A stretch of DNA of 37,317 nt from Candidatus Brocadiaceae bacterium S225. GTDB taxonomy: Bacteria > Planctomycetota > Brocadiia > Brocadiales > Scalinduaceae. Positions 8,020 to 14,311 of the stretch are shown piece after piece. The notes below the pieces were generated by a model. The model was not told the origin of the DNA. It saw only the letters and a program-made list of their open reading frames with translations, and did not search any database. The stretch covers positions 1 to 37,317 of the forward strand of contig SMSL01000021.1 in assembly GCA_007859995.1 (NCBI GenBank), written 5' to 3'. Positions within the stretch are counted from its first letter, which is position 1; every line of letters starts with the position of its first letter. Position numbers and translations under genes: made by a program.

Positions 8020-9161
8020 TGCCACTATTCCCTAGCGATGTTTTAACCCTTCCAAAAGAAGACGAATTAGAAATCTCCATTTTTGGTCCGGGATATGGAG
8101 AATCTATTGTCCTGCATGTTCCACATGTTGGCTGGGGAATAATTGATTCGTTTGTTCAAAAATTCGAGAATACCTCTATTGTTCCACCACTAGAGTATCT
8201 TTTGAAAATCCTAGACCGTCCATACCCCAAACTTGCCTTTATTATATTAACGCACCCTCACGAGGATCATTGTAAAGGGATTGACAGAATAATAAAAGAA
8301 TATCCAGGAGGTATAGAAAGAGTATGCCGATATGATGGTTTTGGACTTAAGGAACTAAGGGCTTATAATGCCATCAATAATACCAAATTAAAACAAGCTG
8401 CTCCAGGCCTTGTCTACGCTTATAGAGCTATGAAAGAGGCAACAAAGAAAGGTTCTCAATTAAAAGATTTGAGCGAAATGACACTAGTATTCGACAAGAG
8501 AATAGAAACCAAAAGAAATTGTTTTACAGAAATTCGCATGATGGCATTAAGTCCATCAGCAAAAAGCAAGGAGAAATATAGAAAGGAGTTATTAAATGTG
8601 TTCCGTGTTGAGGAAGGAACCTCAATTACGGGAAAGGATAATTCAGATCACAATTTGATTTCTGTTGCATTAGTTTTAAAATTGGGAAATCTTCAAGTTG
8701 TTTTTGGAAGTGATGTAGAAGAAGGCACAAATAATGAAACTGGTTGGTCAGGAATTGTTTCTAATATAAATGAACCTTCTCTTTGGGCTCATCTAGTAAA
8801 AGTGCCACACCATGGATCTGAGAATGCCCACAACGATTTGGCTTGGAAAAAATTTTGTAGTAAGGGAAAACCTATTGCGCTTATATCCCCTTTTTTAAAA
8901 GGAAGTGTAGTATTGCCCAAAGTTAATGATTTACAGAGAATTAAAGCACTGTCTCATAAAGTAGGGATTACAGGTTACATTAATTTGAAAACAAGACTTA
9001 AAAAGTACTATACGAGAGAGGTTGTCAGAAGTATCAATAGTACAGTACGAACCATGAAAATAATTGAAAAGCCAAAGAAGCCAGGATTAATAAGGGTAAG
9101 ATATAAGTTAGATGGAACAAGAACTGAATGCCTTGTAAAATCTCCTGCAAAGTGGTATTAA
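8019..9161 (+). CDS. Cytoplasmic metallo-beta-lactamase-fold hydrolase (ComEC/Rec2-type), third gene of the cassette
   Basis: The 380-residue protein has the metal-binding signature HPHEDH (H79, H81, D83, H84) after strand LAFIIL. An upstream IIDSF gives D43. A GSD motif (D232) sits in strand LQVVFGSDVE, and VPHHGSEN carries H264/H265. The HPHEDH plus GSDxE plus PHHGS pattern matches the MBL domain of ComEC/Rec2-related proteins (COG2333). In ComEC itself this domain is fused to a membrane channel and is thought to degrade DNA, but here it stands alone with no signal peptide or membrane helix, so it should act in the cytoplasm. A basic C-terminal extension (about 305-380) could bind nucleic acid. 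Nucleic acid or cyclic nucleotide hydrolysis are both possible. It starts on the last base of the previous stop (TAATG). Confidence 0.85.
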   Translation: MPLFPSDVLTLPKEDELEISIFGPGYGESIVLHVPHVGWGIIDSFVQKFENTSIVPPLEYLLKILDRPYPKLAFIILTHPHEDHCKGIDRIIKEYPGGIERVCRYDGFGLKELRAYNAINNTKLKQAAPGLVYAYRAMKEATKKGSQLKDLSEMTLVFDKRIETKRNCFTEIRMMALSPSAKSKEKYRKELLNVFRVEEGTSITGKDNSDHNLISVALVLKLGNLQVVFGSDVEEGTNNETGWSGIVSNINEPSLWAHLVKVPHHGSENAHNDLAWKKFCSKGKPIALISPFLKGSVVLPKVNDLQRIKALSHKVGITGYINLKTRLKKYYTREVVRSINSTVRTMKIIEKPKKPGLIRVRYKLDGTRTECLVKSPAKWY

Positions 9162-9276
9162 CAACAATGGCAAACGGTTACATCTCGCCCACTTGACACA
9201 TTCAAATAAATTAACGCTTGATCAGTGAGTATATTTAAAATAAGCGAGACTTTTTTACGAACGCATTGCCACTCAC

Positions 9277-9438
9277 AGAAAAATCAGGGTCAAACCTAAT
9301 CTATTGACAACCCCCATTTTTAACAACTATAAATTTTCAATTTTTATTTCATCATTAAGAAAAATCAGGGTCAAACCTAATCTATTGACAACCCCCATTT
9401 TTAACAACTATAAATTTTCAATTTTTATTTCATCATTA
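9277..9438. repeat. 81-bp tandem direct repeat (2 copies)
   Basis: An 81-bp unit beginning AGAAAAATCAGGGTCAAACC is present twice in direct succession (9277-9357, 9358-9438), apparently without mismatch. It is the 5' segment of the larger mazEF-linked repeat seen again near 10312, 10678 and 11749. The core GGGTCAAACCTAATCTATTG resembles the recurrent GGGGTCAGGTCTT-type words that often accompany REP-associated (Y1) transposases. Such an enzyme is not seen in this window. The upstream gap 9162-9276 has no gene; a weak TCTCGC/GCGAGA pair followed by a T-run near 9256 might end the upstream operon. Confidence 0.85.
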
Positions 9439-9474
9439 ATATTTCTTCTTATTTGGACAGCATAGCTCCTGAAC

Positions 9475-9556
9475 TTAATTAAGGACCTTCGGTTTTTTAA
9501 ATCCTTTAGGAGTCTGAACAATATAATGATCGTTAATAATACCAGCGATTCTATAC
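9475..9556 (-). pseudogene. mazF-related 3' fragment (repeat copy A)
   Basis: On the - strand this stretch reads YRIAGIINDHYIVQTPKGF then KKPKVLN and a stop, the same tail as the chimeric mini-MazF ORFs at 10434, 10796 and 11867. Everything 5' of it, including the MazF N terminus and the antitoxin, is missing. The match ends at CTATAC (9551-9556) and continues into unrelated sequence. The reading frame of the tail is still open. Between here and 9632 there is a degenerate run of AAGTG/CTAAAG words (about 9587-9623) and nothing else. Confidence 0.6.
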
Positions 9557-9631
9557 ATGGCGCGGCATGGCCGAAGCCAAGTTTGAAGTGTCTTAAGTGA
9601 ACTAAAGTGCCTAAAGTAAAAGAATGTATTT

Positions 9632-9793
9632 TTACAACTTTTGTTCAACTATTTCAAGCTTACGATATACGTGGTTTTTATGCATATTATGAAAAATCTT
9701 CATAAAATCAAACCATAATTTATCTGACAATTTTAGTGCAGGATTTAGCTTTACGCATTTACTATACGACTTCTTAACTCTTTCTTTCTCCAT
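9632..9793 (-). CDS. Possible small hypothetical protein downstream of hicB
   Basis: An ATG-initiated frame of 53 codons follows hicB after 36 nt on the same strand. The product begins MEKERVKKSYSKC and is lysine-rich and helical, with an aromatic centre KLWFDFMKIFHNMHKN. No ribosome-binding site is evident and I recognise no family. It may be a real small gene transcribed with hicAB or a decayed C-terminal fragment of something larger. Low confidence. Confidence 0.3.
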   Translation of the reverse strand: MEKERVKKSYSKCVKLNPALKLSDKLWFDFMKIFHNMHKNHVYRKLEIVEQKL

Positions 9794-9829
9794 GATACGT
9801 TTTTCAAGTGCTATTGAATTGCTATTATG

Positions 9830-10039
9830 TCAGGCATATATTAAGCGCCCCTTCGCTTCCGGGATTGGACGATTTAACTCTTTTGCAGTGTCTATCCACT
9901 CGCATATAATAACTTCCACATTAGAGAGTGCCTCTTGGTATGTATTACCATCCGCCATACAGCCTGGTAATTCTGGAACTTCTGCAATAAAAGCATTATC
10001 TTCGTTACTCCAATAAATAATAATTTCATATTTACTCAT
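9830..10039 (-). CDS. hicB: HicB-family antitoxin
   Basis: The 69-residue protein matches the short HicB antitoxin: YEIIIYWSNEDNAFIAEVPE, then the hallmark LPGCMADG and the helix TYQEALSNVEVIICEWIDTA, ending at GRLIYA. This is the partly degraded RNase H-like fold that covers the HicA active site. No C-terminal ribbon-helix-helix or HTH DNA-binding extension is present, which is normal for the short form. Its start lies 8 nt inside hicA, so toxin and antitoxin are translationally coupled with the toxin gene first, the usual hicAB order. Confidence 0.92.
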   Translation of the reverse strand: MSKYEIIIYWSNEDNAFIAEVPELPGCMADGNTYQEALSNVEVIICEWIDTAKELNRPIPEAKGRLIYA

Positions 10040-10292
10040 TTGTTATGTCTCCCAATTTATATTTGAGTATAAGATTACGAATCTGCTTTACCTGGTAAGG
10101 TTTTGACTTTCCCTTTTTTGGTTGTATGTTGATGATTTCATTAATACCATCTTTTGTCAGAATATGGTGATCACCATTAATACGCTCAATAAAATCTAGT
10201 CTACATAATAACTGGCATAATTCAGAGAATCGAATGTTTGAATCAGAAGTACCACTTAATATTTTGTGTAAGAGCTTATCGTATTTGCCCAT
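10032..10292 (-). CDS. hicA: HicA-family mRNA interferase toxin
   Basis: The 86-residue product has the HicA double-stranded-RNA-binding-like layout. An N-terminal helix and strand (RFSELCQLLCRLDFIERING) are followed by the catalytic GDHHILTKDG with H42/H43, and then a basic segment IQPKKGKSKPYQVKQIRNLI. The active His is expected in the GxHH motif, so the toxin looks intact. It is slightly longer at the N terminus than the shortest HicA forms, as in chromosomal HicA homologues of about 80-90 residues. It cleaves mRNA and is neutralised by the overlapping hicB product. The pair is flanked on both sides by mazEF-derived repeat copies. Confidence 0.9.
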   Translation of the reverse strand: MGKYDKLLHKILSGTSDSNIRFSELCQLLCRLDFIERINGDHHILTKDGINEIINIQPKKGKSKPYQVKQIRNLILKYKLGDITNE

Positions 10293-10433
10293 AGTTTATT
10301 AATTCAAATAAAAATGACTGGGGTCAGGTCTTGATTATTGATTAGGATGGCAAAGCCGTTTCAAAAACTATAATTTATCAATTTCCATTTCATCACATAC
10401 ATTTTTATTATTTGGACAGCATAGCTCCTGAAC

Positions 10434-10583
10434 TTAATTCAGGACCTTCGGTTTTTTTAATGCTTTGGGAGTCTGAACAATATAATGATCGTTAATAATA
10501 CCAACTATTCTATACTTTGACTGTGATAAATCAGAAAATGGGAAAGGTATTAATACTACTGAGCCTCTTGAAGGTGCTGCCAT
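10434..10583 (-). CDS. Chimeric mini-MazF ORF, copy B
   Basis: The frame opens at an ATG overlapping the antitoxin fragment and encodes 49 residues. The first 23 (MAAPSRGSVVLIPFPFSDLS plus QSK) are the start of a PemK/MazF toxin. The next 26 (YRIVGIINDHYIVQTPKALK plus KPKVLN) do not resemble the rest of MazF. Compared with copies C and D there are several substitutions (A27V, DG to ND, GF to AL by position), yet the frame and length are kept. It is either a conserved small protein or a relic whose frame survived by chance. Confidence 0.4.
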   Translation of the reverse strand: MAAPSRGSVVLIPFPFSDLSQSKYRIVGIINDHYIVQTPKALKKPKVLN

Positions 10584-10675
10584 GCCTCATCCTCCTCTGG
10601 ACGGCTCCAATCTTCTGCAAGAGATGCTTCACTTAATATAGCCTCTTCATTAACATGGATTAATAGTTTTTCCTC
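10556..10675 (-). pseudogene. Antitoxin gene, 5'-truncated (copy B)
   Basis: The 3' part of the mazE-like antitoxin gene (see 10918) is present, reading from about LLIHVNEEAILSEASLAEDW to EAWQHLQEAQ and a stop. The 5' part, including the start codon and the first 35 or so codons, is replaced by the left end of repeat copy C. No in-frame start is available, so the antitoxin is not made from this copy. Confidence 0.75.
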
Positions 10676-10795
10676 CAAAAGGAATCGGGGGTCAAACCTA
10701 ATCTATTGACAAAAACCATTTTTAACAACTATAAATTTTCAATTTTTATTTCATCATTAATATTTCTTCTTATTTGGACAGCATAGCTCCTGAAC

Positions 10796-10945
10796 TTAAT
10801 TCAGGACCTTCGGTTTTTTAAATCCTTTAGGAGTCTGAACAATATAATGACCGTCAATAATACCAGCGATTCTATACTTTGATTGTGATAAATCAGAAAA
10901 TGGGAAAGGTATTAATACTACTGAGCCTCTTGAAGGTGCTGCCAT
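10796..10945 (-). CDS. Chimeric mini-MazF ORF, copy C
   Basis: Starting with ATG 28 nt inside the antitoxin gene, the frame encodes 49 residues: a MazF/PemK N terminus (RGSVVLIPFPFSDLSQSK) joined in frame to a short tail YRIAGIIDGHYIVQTPKGF then KKPKVLN. A full MazF has about 110 residues, and the catalytic and dimer strands beyond residue 25 are missing, so mRNA interferase activity is not expected. The overlap with the antitoxin is what a mazEF operon would have. The same chimera in copies B and D shows that the toxin was replaced before the unit spread. Confidence 0.5.
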   Translation of the reverse strand: MAAPSRGSVVLIPFPFSDLSQSKYRIAGIIDGHYIVQTPKGFKKPKVLN

Positions 10946-11139
10946 GCCTCATCCTCCTCTGGACGGCTCCAATCTTCTGCAAGAGCTGCTTCGCTTAATA
11001 TAGCCTCTTCATTAACATGGATTAATGGTTCTTCCTCCAATATCGTTACTAATGCCCTACGGGATGATGGCAGTTTTACTGGTTCTGACAAACTAATGTG
11101 GCCTTTTTGATCAATTATTGCTTCTATTGTACGAATCAT
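10918..11139 (-). CDS. MazE-type antitoxin (partner of PemK/MazF), copy C
   Basis: The 73-residue protein begins MIRTIEAIIDQKGHISLSEP, an AbrB/AF2212-like strand pair common in antitoxins, followed by a linker with LPSSRRALVTILEEEP and an acidic C-terminal helix EEAILSEAALAEDWSRPEED. Such antitoxins precede PemK/MazF toxins and bind both promoter DNA and toxin. AGGAGGTGTCGATATG gives a near-perfect ribosome site on the - strand (AGGAGG about 7 nt before the ATG). Since the toxin partner is truncated here, the antitoxin might now act as a free regulator or protect against a toxin encoded elsewhere. Confidence 0.8.
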   Translation of the reverse strand: MIRTIEAIIDQKGHISLSEPVKLPSSRRALVTILEEEPLIHVNEEAILSEAALAEDWSRPEEDEAWQHLQEAQ

Positions 11140-11369
11140 ATCGACACCTCCTCTTGCTTAATTATACCGTTGATTTGCCTTTTTTACACCTAACCTTAAT
11201 TTTTATGTTTATTCTATAAATCTCATGGCATATATGTATGTCACGAAATATTGGAGATAATCCAAGGTTTATAATACTCAAGTAATTAACTAAATCAAGA
11301 GGAAATGTAAACATCATGATTTACAGGTATACAAAGGGTAAGCTGTAGTTTTGGGTGAGGGATTTTAAA

Positions 11370-11585
11370 TCAGTAATAAAATATGTCAAAACCTCTATAG
11401 TTTCGGAAACTATAGAGGTTTTGACATATTTTTATTTGATCTCCAATCCTCTTATTATCTGAAGCTTTAATTTTTACTCTCTTGAGATCTTTATCAGTCT
11501 TGACTATATATTGATCTACAACCAAACCAGCAAAGATCAGAATATGCTTAAACGGAATAGTTCGGGTTAAATTACTAATTCTCAC
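11370..11585 (-). CDS. Hypothetical 71-residue protein in repeat unit C
   Basis: A GTG-initiated frame of 71 codons lies in the right half of copy C. The product reads MRISNLTRTIPFKHILIFAG, then LVVDQYIVKTDKDLKRVKIK and a basic, Asn-rich end. The centre AG-(L/I)-(V/I)-D-Y-I-V-(K/Q)-T-K resembles the tail of the chimeric mini-MazF ORFs (AGIIDGHYIVQTPKGFKK), hinting at a shared origin. The last codons read through the long hairpin. In copy D the same frame is broken, so function is doubtful. No family recognised. Confidence 0.3.
   Translation of the reverse strand: MRISNLTRTIPFKHILIFAGLVVDQYIVKTDKDLKRVKIKASDNKRIGDQIKICQNLYSFRNYRGFDIFYY
11378..11432. repeat. Perfect inverted repeat with 27-bp arms and 1-nt loop
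   Basis: Left arm 11378-11404 starts AAAATATGTCAAAACCTC and ends GTTTC. Right arm 11406-11432 is its exact reverse complement, with a single G between. Such a long perfect palindrome can form a cruciform or a very stable RNA hairpin, and T-runs on either side would suit a bidirectional terminator. In the second tandem copy (from 12449) the right arm has lost 3 nt, so this copy is the better preserved. Confidence 0.85.
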
Positions 11586-11866
11586 GCTACCCGGACAAAC
11601 GGCGCCGAGGACAAGAAGCCGCGAAGCACGCTAAGAGAGAAAAAGTGAGTCATGGTTCATAAATATTCGCATATTTTCTCGGCAGTTTTATTCTTTGCGA
11701 TTTTTGCGGCTTTGCGTGAGGATGTTTTTACTAAAAGCCCGCTCGTAGAAAGGACTCGGGGGTCAAACCTAATCTATTGACAAAAACCATTTTTAACAAC
11801 TATAATTTTTCAGTTTTTATTTCATCATTAATATTCTTTCTTATTTGGACAGCATCGCTCCTGAAC

Positions 11867-12016
11867 TTAATTCAGGACCTTCGGTTTTTTAAATCCTTTA
11901 GGAGTCTGAACAATATAATGACCGTCAATAATACCAGCGATTCTATACTTTGATTGTGATAAATCAGAAAATGGGAAAGGTATTAATACTACTGAGCCTC
12001 TTGAAGGTGCTGCCAT
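11867..12016 (-). CDS. Chimeric mini-MazF ORF, copy D
   Basis: This 49-codon frame is a duplicate of the copy C ORF at 10796, with the same MazF N terminus and the same foreign tail, again overlapping the antitoxin by 28 nt. No frame damage has accumulated since the tandem duplication. Confidence 0.5.
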   Translation of the reverse strand: MAAPSRGSVVLIPFPFSDLSQSKYRIAGIIDGHYIVQTPKGFKKPKVLN

Positions 12017-12210
12017 GCCTCATCCTCCTCTGGACGGCTCCAATCTTCTGCAAGAGCTGCTTCGCTTAATATAGCCTCTTCATTAAGATGGATTAATGGT
12101 TCTTCCTCCAATATTGTTACTAATGCCCTACGGGATGATGGCAGTTTTACTGGTTCTGACAAACTAATGTGGCCTTTTTGATCAATTATTGCTTCTATTG
12201 TACGAATCAT
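11989..12210 (-). CDS. MazE-type antitoxin, copy D
   Basis: This 73-residue antitoxin is identical to the one at 10918 except for one residue (LIHV to LIHL near position 42). The ribosome site and upstream region are duplicated too, so both copies are probably expressed. The gene dose of the antitoxin is therefore doubled while no complete toxin is encoded in the repeat zone. Confidence 0.8.
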   Translation of the reverse strand: MIRTIEAIIDQKGHISLSEPVKLPSSRRALVTILEEEPLIHLNEEAILSEAALAEDWSRPEEDEAWQHLQEAQ

Positions 12211-12440
12211 ATCGACACCTCCTCTTGCTTAATTATACCGTTGATTTGCCTTTTTTACACCTAACCTTAATTTTTATGTTTATTCTATAAATCTCATGGC
12301 ATATATGTATGTCACGAAATATTGGAGATAATCCAAGGTTTATAATACTCAAGTAATTAACTAAATCAAGAGGAAATGTAAACATCATGATTTACAGGTA
12401 TACAAAGGGTAAGCTGTAGTTTTGGGTGAGGGATTTTAAA

Positions 12441-12654
12441 TCAGTAATAAAATATGTCAAAACCTCTATAGTTTCGGAAACTATAGTTTTGACATATTTT
12501 TATTTGATCTCCAATCCTCTTATTATCTGAAGCTTTAATTTTTACTCTCTTGAGATCTTTATCAGTCTTGACTATATATTGATCCTACAACCAAACCAGC
12601 AAAGATCAGAATATGCTTAAACGGAATAGTTCGGGTTAAATTACTAATTCTCAC
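12441..12654 (-). pseudogene. Frameshifted duplicate of the 71-residue ORF
   Basis: This is the copy D equivalent of 11370-11585. The GTG start and flanks are kept, but an extra C in GATCCTAC (about 12583) shifts the frame in the first third. A 3-nt deletion lies in the hairpin near the end. No long product can be made. Confidence 0.6.
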
Positions 12655-13033
12655 GCTACCCGGACAAACGGCGCCGAGGACAAGAAGCCGCGAAGCACGC
12701 TAAGAGAGAAAAAGTGAGTCATGGCTCATAAATATTCGCATATTTTCTCGGCAGTTTTATTCTTTGCGATTTTTGCGGCTTTGCGTGAGGATGTTTTTAC
12801 TAAAAGCCCGCTCGTAGGGCGCTAATTCAAATGTGTTAGAACGTTACAGTTTTGAATTATACTTTTTCCCGTAGTAATCAAATTTTGACTATGAAGTGCG
12901 GAAAGGTTAGCGTGATACTGATGCGTTGTTGGTTATACCGTGGGGATTTTGGGTTATAATTTTCCATTTTCCCTCAATAAAAATTGAATAATGAGTATGA
13001 AATGATAGTTCAGTAATTGGTGCGGTAAGAAAT

Positions 13034-14041
13034 TTATTTCTTTATCATTAATTCTCTTGCCAAATCCGGGTCAATTTGAGGGACATTCAGTACCCTTTGC
13101 ATGGAACCCGGTTGGGCTTTTGATATTATTACGTCAGCAGTTGGATCAGATTTTGCTTTACTGCTTCTTGCTGTCAGCTGTGCGGCAATCTTCAACTTTT
13201 CATCGTTAATTTCACCTCTGATAATTGCCAGCGGCCCGGTTATATCTTTCATTTCCAGCAAAAAATCACGATCTGTAGCCAGCTTTTCTACCACAGAATT
13301 TTCCTCATCATTGCGGCTGACGACAACCTTGGTTTTGTCATCAATTCTAAAGTGTCTTCCTACTTTTAATAGACTAACTTCATTTACTCCCGGATCTCCG
13401 TGGTTGACAGAGTCCCTCATTCTGTTGGCAAATTCCGGGTCAGTTAACAGGCATCCCCCGGAGGCGCATGGATAATCTGTCACTTCGAAAATGTCTGCGA
13501 GCTGTATCTGGTCTTTTCGTGAACGACCCTTAATTTCAAGTAGTTCATCTCTGTTTACCAGGCCATTCTTTTCCGGTATTGTTGGTTCAAGATGCTTTGC
13601 GCAGAGAGGTCGTAAGACGAGTCCTGTTAATCCCGCTTCCTTGTCAATGGTTTTCATTGCCTCTTTTCTCTGTGACATGGGACGCTGGCCAAGAACCTCA
13701 CCTGTTATGATAAAATCGGCTCCGATTTCCTTCATGTATTCACCGGCCGCCCTGAAGATATTTATGCGGCAGTCAATACAGGGATTCATGTTTTTGCCAT
13801 AACCATGTTTTGGTTTCTTTACGATCTCCAGAAAACTACGGGTCGTATTTATAACCTTAACCGGTATTCCGAGTTTTTCAGAAACCTTTACCGCTTCTAA
13901 TTTACAACTACCTTTGGATGTGCAAAGGCAAAAAACTGTTGTAAAGGTCAGGGCAATAACATCGATACCCTGCTTTTTGATTACATGTATAGCCAGGGTA
14001 CTGTCCAGTCCTCCGGACAATAAAGCAAGTGCGGTTGTCAT
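13034..14041 (-). CDS. PP-loop ATPase, TrmU/ThiI-like tRNA thiolation family protein
   Basis: The 335-residue protein opens with the PP-loop SGGLDST (9-15) of adenylating tRNA-modifying enzymes. Cysteine-bearing segments follow: CLCTSKGSC, NPCIDCR (the latter typical of TrmU-like proteins) and CASGGCLLTDPEF. The region GADFIITGEVLGQRPMSQR is the conserved substrate loop of this group. The C-terminal third (about 215-330), with VGRHFRIDDKTKVVVSRNDE, resembles the RNA-binding (NFACT-R-like) tail found on these stand-alone homologues. It is often annotated as a tRNA 4-thiouridine or 2-thiouridylase-like protein. The exact modified base cannot be set from sequence. The ATG is at 14041. It is transcribed divergently from amrB across 270 bp. 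Confidence 0.85.
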   Translation of the reverse strand: MTTALALLSGGLDSTLAIHVIKKQGIDVIALTFTTVFCLCTSKGSCKLEAVKVSEKLGIPVKVINTTRSFLEIVKKPKHGYGKNMNPCIDCRINIFRAAGEYMKEIGADFIITGEVLGQRPMSQRKEAMKTIDKEAGLTGLVLRPLCAKHLEPTIPEKNGLVNRDELLEIKGRSRKDQIQLADIFEVTDYPCASGGCLLTDPEFANRMRDSVNHGDPGVNEVSLLKVGRHFRIDDKTKVVVSRNDEENSVVEKLATDRDFLLEMKDITGPLAIIRGEINDEKLKIAAQLTARSSKAKSDPTADVIISKAQPGSMQRVLNVPQIDPDLARELMIKK

Positions 14042-14188
14042 ATCTGATTATTTAATGGTAAAAGAGTTAACGTAAGAAACTGCGCCGGCATGGTAAAAAC
14101 ACTAGAACATGGGTTCAATGCGGGTAAATTGCAGATTAAGTTATCTTACACAAAATATTCAAGCGGCTATTCTATCAAATAAAAGGTT

Positions 14189-14217
14189 TTGACACAAATA
14201 TAAATCACTGATAGACT
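14189..14217 (+). promoter_or_regulatory. Putative sigma-70-type promoter for amrB
   Basis: TTGACA (14189-14194) is followed by 17 nt and TAGACT (14212-14217), which keeps four of six -10 consensus bases. The amrB ATG lies 95 nt further on, leaving a leader with a small CTCG/CGAG stem and a T-run near 14256-14285. This may be chance in AT-rich DNA. Confidence 0.35.
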
Positions 14218-14311
14218 CAATTACATTTCATTTTCTGCGACAGAGAACAAAAAAAATAGCTCGGATCGAGAATATATTTTTTTTTATTAAATTTGCGATA
14301 AAAGGAGAAAG

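Larger units (their letters stand above)
10312..10677. repeat. mazEF-linked repeat, diverged truncated copy (B)
   Basis: This is an older copy of the repeat unit. The first 100 bp (GACTGGGGTCAGGTCTTGAT at 10316) have drifted strongly, while 10410-10675 aligns closely with the later copies. The right end breaks off inside the antitoxin coding sequence, just after TCCTCC, exactly where the left end of copy C begins (10678). Copy B therefore predates or was cut by the event that created the tandem copies. Confidence 0.7.
10678..11748. repeat. 1.07-kb tandem duplication, left copy (C)
   Basis: This 1071-bp unit runs from AAAGGA (10678) to CTCGTAG (11748) and is followed immediately by a second copy (11749-12817). 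It holds the 81-bp-type leader, a mini-MazF ORF, a full antitoxin gene, about 230 bp of apparently empty DNA (11140-11369), a perfect 27-bp-arm hairpin, a 71-codon ORF and a GC-richer tail (CGGCGCCGAGGACAAGAAGC at 11600). Genes all point to the - strand. The two copies differ by a few substitutions and two small indels, so the duplication is recent. Confidence 0.92.
11749..12817. repeat. 1.07-kb tandem duplication, right copy (D)
   Basis: This 1069-bp copy abuts copy C with no spacer. Relative to C it has a handful of substitutions, a 3-nt loss in the hairpin (near 12486) and a 1-nt gain (GATCCTAC near 12583) that breaks the 71-codon frame. After CTCGTAG at 12817 the sequence is unrelated. 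The following 12818-13033 shows no gene. Confidence 0.92.

Noticed and set aside
9277..9438. CRISPR-like repeat
   Set aside because: The 81-bp units abut each other without spacers and no cas gene is present.
9792..10016. 74-codon + strand frame over hicB
   Set aside because: Antisense shadow of the well-supported HicB coding sequence.
9277..12850. Integron-type cassette array, because several TA genes lie in one orientation with repeats between them
   Set aside because: No integrase gene, and no paired GTTRRRY/RYYYAAC attC cores at the repeat borders; the units are simple direct repeats.
13101..13802. Two long + strand frames over the PP-loop gene
   Set aside because: Antisense shadows; the - strand frame has the SGGLDST loop and cysteine motifs.
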